55,918 nucleotides of DNA from an uncultured Mycoplasmatota bacterium (GTDB taxonomy: Bacteria > Bacillota_I > Bacilli_A > RF39 > UBA660), in NCBI GenBank assembly GCA_900548725.1, contig URLV01000006.1:1-55918 (forward strand), read 5' to 3'. Both the position numbers and the translations under genes were made by a program. Every line of letters starts with the position of its first letter. The stretch's first letter is position 1. This document shows, piece after piece, positions 23,130-31,982 of the stretch. A model generated the notes under the pieces. That model did not search any database, had not been told where the DNA came from, and saw nothing but the letters and a program-made list of their open reading frames with translations.

Positions 23130-25988
23130 TTAATCAACTACATTGATTTTAACTGTTTTTGTTTTACCTTGGTATTTAACCGTGCATGTAAGTTCATTAC
23201 CATTTAATGTGAAATTTGGACCTTCAACTTCGCTAATGATATTATTATCATCTTTATCTTGAACTTGTATTAAACTTGATAAAGTATTTGAATTTTTCAT
23301 AGTATCATATTCTTCACGAGTTATTGATTGTTTTAATGCTGTTATAGTAAAAACATTTGATTCAGTAGGTGTTGTTATAGGTTCAGTTGTTTGTTTTGTT
23401 GGTTTTACTTCAATATTTACTCCTGATGAATCACATCCATTATAGTTGGTGTAAGTTGATTTAATAGTTATTTCGGTTTTGTCTAATATTATTCCATTGT
23501 ATGTATATTTTGTATCAGTTGTTGTAGTTAAATAAGTTCCATTTAGATATATTGAGTAGCCTACATTACCTAATATTTCACTATTTCTGGAGATAGTATA
23601 ATTTAAGTATTTATCTCCCCAATATTTATATACATTATTGGCAAACTTTTCTTTTAGGAATGCACTATCTAATGCTTTTGGAGTAGGTATTCCTTTCCAT
23701 GTAATTGTTATTCCAGTATCTGTACTTGTATAGTTTAAATCACTTGGATTATCTAAAGTACTAAATGTTGTTGATGTTTCAGTAGGTTGAGAACCTTTTT
23801 TAAACATCTCTGTTGATCTTAAATTTTCTGGAGTTGCTGGACTTGCAAGTTCTAATGGGTCTGTACCAATTTCAACTTCTGCTGTAACAATTGTTGTTGG
23901 TTTTTCCCAAACGGAATTAGGTTTTAAAATTTTACTTCCTAATATTTTACTTATTGCACGTCTTTGTGAAGAACCTTCACTGTTGGATAAGTAATATTCT
24001 TTTGTAACTTCATCATAACCGTACCATAATGATATACAGTAATCAGGAGAATATGTTAATTGCCATGAGTCGCCAATTATGTTACCTGTTATTCCTTTTG
24101 CTTTTTTATATGCTGAATCAACTGTTGAAGTACCAGTTTTACTTGCAACGTCTGTACCACTAACTGTACCAGTCGCAACATTATTACTAGTAACAGCATA
24201 TTTAAGTACCATATTTATCATATATGCTGTAGATTCTTCCATGGCTTTAACTTTTTTAGGTTTAACCGTATATGTTTCTCCAGAATTTGTATATTCTATT
24301 TTTGTAAAACTATATGGTTCTATATATGTTCCACCTCTTGCAAATGTTGCATATGCTGCAGCCATTTGTAATGGATTAACACCATCAAATCCTCCGATAC
24401 TATGTGATTCGTTAATGTAACCATTTTCGTATTGAGGAGTAATTCCTAAGTTTGTAACGAATTCTTTAATTTGTTCTTGACTTAATTGTTGGAAAGTATA
24501 AAGGGCTGGTATATTTCTACTTGATGCTAGAGCAGTACGAGCAGTCATTACACCTTTATAACTGTTATCCCAGTTTTTAATGTTTCCGCCACCACTATAA
24601 GTGAATGTATCGTCGACAACTGTATTTCCTGGAGACCAATTTAAATATTCAAATGCTGGACCGTAGTCAAATATTGGTTTTGCGGTACTTCCTGGATGTC
24701 TTTTTATCATAGTTGCATAATTATAACTTCGTTCTGATTTTTTATTTCTTCCTGCTCCAATTGCTGTAATACTACCGTCATGAACATCTATTACTGTCAT
24801 CGCTGCTTGTACTTTATCATTTTTCCAAGTATATCCATCACCGTTATATATGCCTTCAATAACATCTTGTTTTTCTGGATCTAGAGTTGTGTAAATGGTC
24901 ATTGAAGTAGTTGCAGGATCATTTCCAGTTCTATTTATTACTTCTTTTACTACTGTATCAATATATCCTTGATATTTATTTACAGTTTTTCCTGTAGAAA
25001 CTAATGTACTTTCTAGAGGAATACTTCTAGCTAAATCTCTTTCTTCTTTATCAATATATCCATGTCTATACATTAAGTTTAGAACTAGATTACGCCTTGA
25101 TTCAGCTGTTTTAGGATGGCTATATGGATCATAAGCATCTGGGGCTTGGAACAATCCAGCAATAGTTGCTGCTTCAACAAGGGATAATTCACTAGAACTT
25201 TTGTTAAAGTATTTTTGACTAGCTTGTTCAACACCATATGCGCCACTTCCTAAATATGGCATATTTACATAAAATTCTAATATTTGCTCTTTTGTATAGG
25301 CTTTTTCAACTTTGAATACAGACATATATATATCTGTAAATTTTCTTATTATTCCTTTAATACCACTTCTTGCTTTATCAGAGTAGGCATTTTTTACAAC
25401 TTGCATTGTGAGTGTTGAACCACCACCTGCATTTGAGTGTCCAATTAATTGTCCTGCAACAGCTTTTGAAAATCTTGCTAGGTCAATTCCATTATGTTGG
25501 AAGTATCTTGAATCTTCTGTTGCAACAATAGCATCAATTAATACTTGTGGTAGTTCTTCATAATTTACTAACTCTCTATTTTCAGTACCAAGTCTTGCAA
25601 ATTCATTACCACTTTTATCTAATAAAACACTTGATTCTCTACTATATAAGTTACTTGTATCAAATTTTGGAGAATTAATGATTATATATAAAGTAAAAAT
25701 TATTCCGATAGTTAGACAAAAAATTAAAAATAACATAAATAGTATTAATATTTTTTGTCCTAAACCGCCTTTTTTATATTTTAATTTTAATTTATCAGCT
25801 TCGAATTTAGCAACTTTAGCATTATTTCTTATTTTAGCTTTAGTTCTTTCTTTTCCTTTATATTTATATACATTAGTTAAATCAAGTTTTTCATTTTCTA
25901 ATTTTTCTATTTCTTTATCTAATTTTTCTTTGTTTCTTTTTTTAGGTAATTTAACTTTATCTTTCTTTGTATAAGTTGTTTTTTTCAT
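23130..25988 (-). CDS. class A penicillin-binding protein (PBP1A type)
   Basis: 952 residues. A Lys-rich cytosolic head (about 1-80), one membrane helix, a GT51 glycosyltransferase with ATEDSRYFQHNGIDLAR (catalytic Glu), and a transpeptidase with GSTAKP (nucleophile Ser), SSRNIPA and SKTGTST. The last 220 residues hold a fibronectin-like module and a final beta domain after a Thr/Pro linker. Polymerises and cross-links peptidoglycan. It follows recU with no gap, the classical recU-ponA arrangement; its ribosome site is inside the end of recU. Confidence 0.95.
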   Translation of the reverse strand: MKKTTYTKKDKVKLPKKRNKEKLDKEIEKLENEKLDLTNVYKYKGKERTKAKIRNNAKVAKFEADKLKLKYKKGGLGQKILILFMLFLIFCLTIGIIFTLYIIINSPKFDTSNLYSRESSVLLDKSGNEFARLGTENRELVNYEELPQVLIDAIVATEDSRYFQHNGIDLARFSKAVAGQLIGHSNAGGGSTLTMQVVKNAYSDKARSGIKGIIRKFTDIYMSVFKVEKAYTKEQILEFYVNMPYLGSGAYGVEQASQKYFNKSSSELSLVEAATIAGLFQAPDAYDPYSHPKTAESRRNLVLNLMYRHGYIDKEERDLARSIPLESTLVSTGKTVNKYQGYIDTVVKEVINRTGNDPATTSMTIYTTLDPEKQDVIEGIYNGDGYTWKNDKVQAAMTVIDVHDGSITAIGAGRNKKSERSYNYATMIKRHPGSTAKPIFDYGPAFEYLNWSPGNTVVDDTFTYSGGGNIKNWDNSYKGVMTARTALASSRNIPALYTFQQLSQEQIKEFVTNLGITPQYENGYINESHSIGGFDGVNPLQMAAAYATFARGGTYIEPYSFTKIEYTNSGETYTVKPKKVKAMEESTAYMINMVLKYAVTSNNVATGTVSGTDVASKTGTSTVDSAYKKAKGITGNIIGDSWQLTYSPDYCISLWYGYDEVTKEYYLSNSEGSSQRRAISKILGSKILKPNSVWEKPTTIVTAEVEIGTDPLELASPATPENLRSTEMFKKGSQPTETSTTFSTLDNPSDLNYTSTDTGITITWKGIPTPKALDSAFLKEKFANNVYKYWGDKYLNYTISRNSEILGNVGYSIYLNGTYLTTTTDTKYTYNGIILDKTEITIKSTYTNYNGCDSSGVNIEVKPTKQTTEPITTPTESNVFTITALKQSITREEYDTMKNSNTLSSLIQVQDKDDNNIISEVEGPNFTLNGNELTCTVKYQGKTKTVKINVVD

Positions 25989-26552
25989 TTACTTATCCTC
26001 CTTAAAATAAACTTTATCTATTACTTTAATGTAATCTAATGCAGGTCTTATTCCTTCTTTAATAATATATCCTTTTTCTTTTATATAATCATATGGAATA
26101 CTTTTTCTTTCATTATTTTTTATAAAATCAATAATATCATTTCCATCTAATAAATAATATAAACTATTTATTTTTATAATCAAAAAACTTATTCCTTTAT
26201 GATTAATAATTCTTTTCATATGTAATAATTGATGATCATGTAAGTTAGATAATGGAAAAGAAGTTTTATTTAATGTTTCTTTAGCGTCAAAATCTATATA
26301 TTTTCCTTTATATATACCATTATAGTCTAAAGTACTAGGTACTTTATAATAACCTTCTAATATTTTATTTTTTTTATAATCAACATTACATACTAAGATA
26401 GGTGTTGGTTTTTTATATATTATTGCTATATCATTTTCTATATAATATTCATTGCTTAAGTTTATTAAGTTTTCTAATTTCATACCTCTGTTTTTATGAG
26501 GTATACTTCTTTTATATTCTTTATTTATACTTCCAGGATATAACACACACAT
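25989..26552 (-). CDS. recU: Holliday junction resolvase RecU
   Basis: About 187 residues. The family block GIYKGKYIDFDAKETLNK with the catalytic Asp and Glu-Ala-Lys, then TSFPLSNLHDHQ, is clear, as are the N-terminal NRGMKLENLINLSNEYY and KKPTPI. Cleaves Holliday junctions made by RuvAB-driven branch migration. The start is uncertain: the AAGGTGA site overlaps the first ATG, so a GTG two codons further in (26546) is also possible. Confidence 0.93.
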   Translation of the reverse strand: MCVLYPGSINKEYKRSIPHKNRGMKLENLINLSNEYYIENDIAIIYKKPTPILVCNVDYKKNKILEGYYKVPSTLDYNGIYKGKYIDFDAKETLNKTSFPLSNLHDHQLLHMKRIINHKGISFLIIKINSLYYLLDGNDIIDFIKNNERKSIPYDYIKEKGYIIKEGIRPALDYIKVIDKVYFKEDK

Positions 26553-26609
26553 CACCTTATTTAATTATATAATATAAATAATCTATTTTCTATATAAATA
26601 GTTACAAAT

Positions 26610-26638
26610 TTGCATTATTTTACATTATTTTATATAAT
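26610..26638 (+). promoter_or_regulatory. promoter of engB
   Basis: TTGCAT (26610-26615), 17 bases, TATAAT (26633-26638). Confidence 0.65.
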
Positions 26639-26659
26639 TATATTGGGTGAACGAATATT

Positions 26660-27244
26660 ATGAAAATAGAATCATCAGATTTGACAAATATTGCTGTAAG
26701 AACTAGTCAGTATCCTACAGATATGAAAGATGAATTTTTACTTGTTGGTAAAAGTAATGTAGGTAAGAGTAGTTTTATAAATACTATACTTTCTAGAAAG
26801 AATTTTGCTCGTACTAGTAGTAAACCAGGGAAGACTCAGACATTAAATTTTTATTTAGTTAATGATAAGTTTTATTTAGTTGATGTACCTGGATATGGTT
26901 ACGCAAACGTTTCTAAAAGTACTCAAAAGAAATTTGGTTTAATGATAGAAGAATATTTGACTAAAAGAGATAATTTAAGAATGGTATTTATGTTAATAGA
27001 TTTTAGACATAAGCCTGGTGAAAATGATATTTTGATGTATGATTATTTAAAATATTATAATTTACCTGTATGTTTAATTGCTACTAAATATGATAAAGTT
27101 AAATCTAGTCAAAAAGATAAGCAAGAAAAAATTATTAAAGAAACTTTAAAGATTAAAGAAGAAGATAGTTTAGTGTTATTTTCTAGTATTACTAAAAAGG
27201 GTAGAGAAGAAGTATATAGACAGATTGAAAGCAGACTTAGTTAA
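26660..27244 (+). CDS. engB: ribosome biogenesis GTP-binding protein EngB/YsxC
   Basis: 194 residues. G1 VGKSNVGKSS, G2 region SSKPGKTQT, G3 DVPGYGYA, G4 ATKYDK and G5 FSSITKKG are all present. Needed for 50S assembly. Monocistronic with its own promoter and a terminator overlapping the stop; it is not behind lon, where it often lies. Confidence 0.95.
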   Translation: MKIESSDLTNIAVRTSQYPTDMKDEFLLVGKSNVGKSSFINTILSRKNFARTSSKPGKTQTLNFYLVNDKFYLVDVPGYGYANVSKSTQKKFGLMIEEYLTKRDNLRMVFMLIDFRHKPGENDILMYDYLKYYNLPVCLIATKYDKVKSSQKDKQEKIIKETLKIKEEDSLVLFSSITKKGREEVYRQIESRLS

Positions 27245-27255
27245 ATGCTTTTTTT
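27228..27255 (+). terminator. engB terminator overlapping the stop codon
   Basis: AAAGCA (27228-27233) pairs with TGCTTT (27246-27251), then a T-run. Confidence 0.6.
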
Positions 27256-27308
27256 CTTGCAACAATCTAAATTTTATTATATATTAAATACAGATAGGAT
27301 ATGATTTT

Positions 27309-27761
27309 ATGAATAAAAAAGGATTTACATTGATTGAGTTACTTTCTGTTATTGTGTTGATAGGATTGATACTCGGAATAGCAACTACGGGTGTTATTAG
27401 AGGACAGAAGAAAGCTAAAGAAAGAACACTTGCTACTAAAATAAAGAATATAGAAAAAGCATCAATAGTTTATGGACAAAATCATAGGGAAAATTTTGTT
27501 TCTGTCAATTCGGGTTATTGTGAAAATATAGATAATTGTAAATATTATGATGGAGTAATTACTGTGTCAACTTTACTTGGTGAGGATGATGGTAATGGAC
27601 CTTATATTAATGCAGATGATAATAATAATATATTAAACCCAACTGATACTAGTAAAAATATGAATGCTTGCGAAATACAAATATATCAAAAATATGGAAA
27701 AATATATGCGGTTTATGATAAAAACAAGATAATAAATGGAGATACTAAATGTTGGAAATAA
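27309..27761 (+). CDS. type IV prepilin-like protein
   Basis: 150 residues. The N-terminus MNKKGFTLIELLSVIVLIGL is a type IV prepilin signal: basic leader, cleavage after Gly, N-methyl-Phe and Glu at +5. The globular part has four Cys (YCENIDNC, ACEI, KCW) that could form two disulfides. It may be a com-type pseudopilin or a surface pilin; no assembly genes lie next to it. A second gene with almost the same leader starts at 55863. Confidence 0.8.
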   Translation: MNKKGFTLIELLSVIVLIGLILGIATTGVIRGQKKAKERTLATKIKNIEKASIVYGQNHRENFVSVNSGYCENIDNCKYYDGVITVSTLLGEDDGNGPYINADDNNNILNPTDTSKNMNACEIQIYQKYGKIYAVYDKNKIINGDTKCWK

Positions 27762-27797
27762 AAAATTGAATCTATTTTGTTAGACTCAATTTTTTTT
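27762..27797. terminator. bidirectional terminator
   Basis: AAAATTGAATCTA (27762-27774) pairs with TAGACTCAATTTT (27781-27793) with one mismatch; A before and T after. It overlaps the end of the minus-strand gene. Confidence 0.85.
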
Positions 27798-28701
27798 CTT
27801 CTTCTTTACTTAACATTGCAAAGTAATCAGAATAAATATTAATTCTGTTATCCAAATTATATTCAGTAATAATATTTCTATATTCTTTTAATAAATCTTT
27901 CTTTCTTGTTGCATCTGCATTAAATCTATTTAGTTTAGCGTTAGTATCTAAAAGTATTTGTGTTGGAATGATAACTTCTTGATTTTGAAAGAATGGTTTA
28001 GGATTATCTATTGCTATTAATGTTTCAACAATATGTGGTACATCATTATCATTTATCATATAAGTGTCGTCATCTTCAATATTATTATCTTGGATATAAT
28101 GTTCTACATCAGGAAGAATTCCCATAGCAAAATAAGGACATATTGGTTCATCACTAGGTAAATATAAAAACTTAGTAGACTTAGAATTATACTTTTTATT
28201 ATCGTTGTTTTTTAAAAATTCTTCTTTATCAAAATTGATGCAAGCATATTTAAAATCAGATAAACTTCCTAATTTAGAAAATATACGACTTTTAATTAAA
28301 ACTTTATAGTAATTTATAAATTTGATATTACAATCTTCTCTCATATCAAACTCTATTATTTTTTCAAATTTATCACTTATAACATTTAATAATTCATAAC
28401 TAGATATATGTTCAGTAGCATTAATGTTTAAAATGTCTTCTCTAAATGATTTTAAAGCATCATTAAAAATGTTTTTTGTATCTATACCTAGCATATGAGC
28501 TAAATTTCTTGATTTTATTTCTAGTTCTATTTCTTCATTGTTGCTGAAAGTAATATTATACTTATTATTATTGTAGGATTTATTAAATAAATCAATAGAT
28601 TTTTTTAATGCTTTCATGGCTTCTAAACAATAATTTTCTCCTGGATTTGGTGTTCTGTTTGCCCATAAGTTTACGTAACTTAATTCTTTTCTTGTTATCA
28701 T
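27772..28701 (-). CDS. unknown 309-residue cytosolic protein
   Basis: Not confidently recognised. Charged, Asn-rich, no signal or membrane helix. The segment ELEIKSRNLAHMLGID resembles a motif seen in PBECR-type nuclease domains of phage and toxin proteins (KxxNLxHLxGI), but I see no other support for that. A CPYFAMGILPDVEHY block and the N-terminal WANRTPNPGENYCLEAM are distinctive. It stands alone between a pilin and der, facing away from der. A mobile or defence origin is possible but unproven. Confidence 0.7.
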   Translation of the reverse strand: MITRKELSYVNLWANRTPNPGENYCLEAMKALKKSIDLFNKSYNNNKYNITFSNNEEIELEIKSRNLAHMLGIDTKNIFNDALKSFREDILNINATEHISSYELLNVISDKFEKIIEFDMREDCNIKFINYYKVLIKSRIFSKLGSLSDFKYACINFDKEEFLKNNDNKKYNSKSTKFLYLPSDEPICPYFAMGILPDVEHYIQDNNIEDDDTYMINDNDVPHIVETLIAIDNPKPFFQNQEVIIPTQILLDTNAKLNRFNADATRKKDLLKEYRNIITEYNLDNRINIYSDYFAMLSKEEEKKLSLTK

Positions 28702-28826
28702 TATTTTTATTTTCTCCCCTCAAAACATGATGGTTATATTATCATAATCTATTATAAAATGCAAATATATTGTTAAAATTGTTTTAATATGTTAAAATAA
28801 TTTCGTTAGTTAAAGGGAGTGATACT

Positions 28827-30137
28827 ATGCGTAAAACGGTATGTTTAATTGGTAGACCTAATACTGGTAAAAGTACATTATTTAATAGGTTAATAAATGA
28901 AAAAAAATCTATTATTGCTGATATGCCTGGGGTTACTAGGGATAGAATATATGGTATAGTAAATTATAAAGATAAAAGTTTTAATTTAATAGATACTGGG
29001 GGAATAGATTTAGAGGTTAAAGATTTTAATCAATCTATAAAAATTCAAGCGGAACTTGCTATGGAAGAAAGTGATGTAATTGTATTTGTTGTAGATGGTA
29101 GGGAAGATTTAACTTTAAATGATTTAAAAATAAGAGATTATTTATTAAAATCTGATAAAAAAGTTATTGTTGCAATTAATAAAATAGATGATAAACATCA
29201 TGAAAATAATATTTATTCTTATTATGAATTAGGTCTTGATAATATGATTATGATTAGTGGAGAACATAAAAGAGGAATAAATGAATTATTAGATTGTATT
29301 ACTGAAGACTTTAATCCTTATACAACAGAAGAAAATGATAGTGATATTAAATTTAGTATAATTGGTAGACCTAATGTTGGTAAAAGTAGTTTAGTGAATG
29401 CTATATTAAATGAGGAAAGATGTTTAGTAAGTAATATAGCTGGAACTACTAGAGATTCATTAGATACTAAATTTAGTTACGAAAAAAGAAATTATACTAT
29501 TATAGATACTGCTGGAATGAGAAAAAAAGGTAAAGTATATGAAGAAGTAGAAAAGTATAGTTTAATAAGAAGTTTAAAATCTATAGAACGTAGTGATGTA
29601 TGTGTTGTTGTTATTAATGCAGAAGAAGGTATTATAGAACATGATAAACACATAGTTAGTTATGCAATAGATGCTGGGAAAGCAATAGTATTAGTAGTTA
29701 ATAAATGGGATACTGTTACTGATAAAGATCAAGCTATGAAAAAATGGACAAAAGATATTAGAGCACATTTTCAATTTGTTCCATATGCAAATATAGTATT
29801 TTTAAGTGCTAAAACTAAATCAAGAATACATACATTAATGCCTGAAGTAATTAAAGCATATGAATCTAGTACTAAAGAAATAAAAACTAGTGTATTAAAT
29901 GATGTTATAAGAGATGCTTATATGTTACACATGCCACCTAGTTATAAAGGAAAAAGACTTAAAATATATTTTGTTAACCAAAGTGGAATTAAACCACCTA
30001 AATTTACTTTTAGTGTAAATAATAAAGGGTTAGTACATTTTAGTTATGAAAGATATTTAGAAAATAAAATAAGAGAATCTTTTGATTTAGTTGGTACACC
30101 TATAATAATTCAATTTAAAAATAAAAATGGTGAATAA
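28827..30137 (+). CDS. der: ribosome-associated GTPase Der (EngA)
   Basis: 436 residues. Two tandem GTPase domains: G1 GRPNTGKSTLFN and DTGGID in the first, GRPNVGKSSLVN and DTAGMRKKGK in the second, with NKID and NKWD as G4 motifs, then the KH-like domain with GTPIIIQFKNKNGE. Required for 50S maturation. Start supported by AAAGGGAG. First gene of a coupled run with the YgjP-like gene. Confidence 0.97.
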   Translation: MRKTVCLIGRPNTGKSTLFNRLINEKKSIIADMPGVTRDRIYGIVNYKDKSFNLIDTGGIDLEVKDFNQSIKIQAELAMEESDVIVFVVDGREDLTLNDLKIRDYLLKSDKKVIVAINKIDDKHHENNIYSYYELGLDNMIMISGEHKRGINELLDCITEDFNPYTTEENDSDIKFSIIGRPNVGKSSLVNAILNEERCLVSNIAGTTRDSLDTKFSYEKRNYTIIDTAGMRKKGKVYEEVEKYSLIRSLKSIERSDVCVVVINAEEGIIEHDKHIVSYAIDAGKAIVLVVNKWDTVTDKDQAMKKWTKDIRAHFQFVPYANIVFLSAKTKSRIHTLMPEVIKAYESSTKEIKTSVLNDVIRDAYMLHMPPSYKGKRLKIYFVNQSGIKPPKFTFSVNNKGLVHFSYERYLENKIRESFDLVGTPIIIQFKNKNGE

Positions 30138-30757
30138 TGAAATATACATTTGATGATATTGATATAGATGTTATTATTGAAAGAAAGAAAATAAAAAATA
30201 TATATTTTAGAATAAAAGAAGATTTAAAACTTTATGTTAGTTGTGGATATTTATGTAGTGATAAATATATAGAAAAGTTACTTAATGTTAATAAGAATAG
30301 TATTATAAGAATGTATAATAATATGTTAAATAAAGTAAATGTAAAAAATGATATATATTATTTAGGTAGTAAGATGAATTATATATATGGTGATAAAATA
30401 TATATTGATGGACTTAATATATATGGACCTAGTGTAGAAGATATAAATAACTATTTGGAAAAGAATAGTTTAAGTATATTTAAAAATAGATTAGATAGAT
30501 TGATGATACAGTTTGATGATTTACCAAAATTCAGATTAAGAATAAGACATATGAAAACTAGATGGGGTGTATGTAATAAATCAAGTATGACTGTTACATT
30601 AAATACAGAACTTATACATAAAGATGTTAGTTTGATAGATTATGTTATTGTTCATGAGTTATGTCATTTTAAATATATGGATCATAGTAAAAACTTTTGG
30701 TTGGAAGTAGAAAAATATTATCCATATTATAAATTAGCTAGGAAAAGATTAAAATAG
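30137..30757 (+). CDS. YgjP-like (DUF45) metallopeptidase
   Basis: 206 residues. VIVHELCHFKYMDHSKNFW carries the zinc motif HELxH plus the third His, and MKTRWGVCNKSSMTVTLN is the DUF45 hallmark before it. Physiological substrate unknown. Overlaps the der stop by one base. Confidence 0.88.
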   Translation: MKYTFDDIDIDVIIERKKIKNIYFRIKEDLKLYVSCGYLCSDKYIEKLLNVNKNSIIRMYNNMLNKVNVKNDIYYLGSKMNYIYGDKIYIDGLNIYGPSVEDINNYLEKNSLSIFKNRLDRLMIQFDDLPKFRLRIRHMKTRWGVCNKSSMTVTLNTELIHKDVSLIDYVIVHELCHFKYMDHSKNFWLEVEKYYPYYKLARKRLK

Positions 30758-30770
30758 AAAGGATTCTTAT

Positions 30771-30968
30771 ATGAAATATAGTAAAAAGGATAGATTAAAA
30801 GCATTTAAAAATTTAATGGATAGAAGTGAATCTAGTATTAAAAGTATTGTAATAGATTCGCCAACTAGTGAAGAATATAAAAAAAGACGTGATGAGAGGG
30901 AAAAGAAACTTATATTAAAATATGATGAAAATATTGAAAATATAAGTAATGTAAGTTTTTATGATTAA
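30771..30968 (+). CDS. small basic unknown protein
   Basis: 65 residues, highly charged with Lys/Arg/Glu, likely helical, no known motif. GAAAGGATTC upstream is a good ribosome site and the end overlaps the next gene by eight bases, so it is translated as part of the der operon. Function unknown. Confidence 0.65.
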   Translation: MKYSKKDRLKAFKNLMDRSESSIKSIVIDSPTSEEYKKRRDEREKKLILKYDENIENISNVSFYD

Positions 30969-31677
30969 TAGTGTTAATAATGAAAAAATAAAAAAGTATA
31001 GTAAATTATTGCAAAAAAAATATAGAGATGAATCTAATTTGTATTTAGTATCTACAGATCATTTAGTTAGGGAAGCTATTAAGGAAAGAAATGTTGTTGA
31101 TATATTTTTACTTGAAAATAAAGAAAATTATTATGGTAATGTTACTATTGTTACTGAAACTGTTATGAGAAAATTAACTAATTTAAAAACTTTACCAAAT
31201 GTTGTTGCAGTTGTGCAAAAGAAAAAAGAGGAAAATATTAAAGGTAATGTAATATTACTAGATGGTGTTCAGGATCCTGGTAATGTAGGTACTATTATTA
31301 GAAGTGCTGTTGCATTTAATATAGATACTATTGTTTTTGGCAATGGCACAGTTGATGTTTATAATGAAAAAGTATTACGTGCTAGTGAAGGTATGATTAA
31401 TAATATTAATATAATAAAAAAAGATTTAGTAGATGTAATTATGGAATTAAAAGTTAATGGATATGAAATAATTGGTACTAAGGTTGATGGTGGTACTGAT
31501 ATTAAGAATATTAAATCTAAAAAATTTGCTTTATTAGTTGGTAATGAAGGTAATGGAGTGAGTAAAGAATTACTAGATTTATGTGATGTATTTGCATATA
31601 TAAAAATGAATGATAGTTGTGAAAGTTTAAATGTAGGTGTGGCTACTAGTATAATAATTCATGAATTAAATAATTAA
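30961..31677 (+). CDS. SpoU/TrmH family RNA 2'-O-ribose methyltransferase
   Basis: 238 residues. An N-terminal substrate-binding domain (about 1-90) and a SPOUT knot: motif 1 LLDGVQDPGNVGTIIRSA, motif 2 LVGNEGNGVS and motif 3 ESLNVGVATSIIIHEL. Probably acts on 23S rRNA, but the exact target nucleotide cannot be told. Last gene of the der operon. Confidence 0.92.
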   Translation: MINSVNNEKIKKYSKLLQKKYRDESNLYLVSTDHLVREAIKERNVVDIFLLENKENYYGNVTIVTETVMRKLTNLKTLPNVVAVVQKKKEENIKGNVILLDGVQDPGNVGTIIRSAVAFNIDTIVFGNGTVDVYNEKVLRASEGMINNINIIKKDLVDVIMELKVNGYEIIGTKVDGGTDIKNIKSKKFALLVGNEGNGVSKELLDLCDVFAYIKMNDSCESLNVGVATSIIIHELNN

Positions 31678-31982
31678 AAAATTGATGAAAAACTATTGAT
31701 ATCCAATGTAATAAATGGTATATTACTATTAGGGTAGTAATACCGATTATAAATTTACGGTTCATAAAAAAGATGAAAACAAGGCTGTATAACTTCTCTC
31801 CCGACCTCGAAATTTTGTTCGGGGGGGGGGGGTTATAAGAAGTAAAATATATAGTCTTTTTTGTGTATTAAAAAATGACAAATTATTTGATTTAAGTATG
31901 TTTTAACATAAGTGCAACAAGCACGTTGAAGAAAATATATTTATCATAATAATATTGTCAAAATAAGAAGGAGTGTGATGAT
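31678..31982 (+). promoter_or_regulatory. structured 305-base leader with G12 tract before a SipW-type surface gene
   Basis: No gene. Hairpin A (31717-31744) pairs TTACTA with TAGTAA. Hairpin B ACCG/CGGT (31742-31761) shares bases with A, so they exclude each other. Element C joins CTCCCGA with TCGGGGG around 31798-31825, inside a stem ACTTCT (31792-31797)/AGAAGT (31838-31843), and contains twelve consecutive G (31821-31832). A T-run follows at 31857-31862. The region could be a transcript leader or attenuator; no known riboswitch core was recognised. Confidence 0.4.
31821..31832 (+). repeat. homopolymer tract G12
   Basis: Twelve consecutive G in a genome region of roughly a quarter G+C. Such tracts are prone to slipped-strand length change. 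It lies 150 bases before the start of a secreted protein gene. Confidence 0.9.

Noticed and set aside
24079..24420. Plus-strand frame inside the PBP gene.
   Set aside because: Antisense shadow across the conserved transpeptidase domain.
31700..31800. T-box riboswitch, because of TAGGGTAGTAATACC.
   Set aside because: The T-box core AGGGTGGNACCGCG is not matched and the downstream gene is a surface protein, not an aminoacyl-tRNA synthetase or amino-acid gene.
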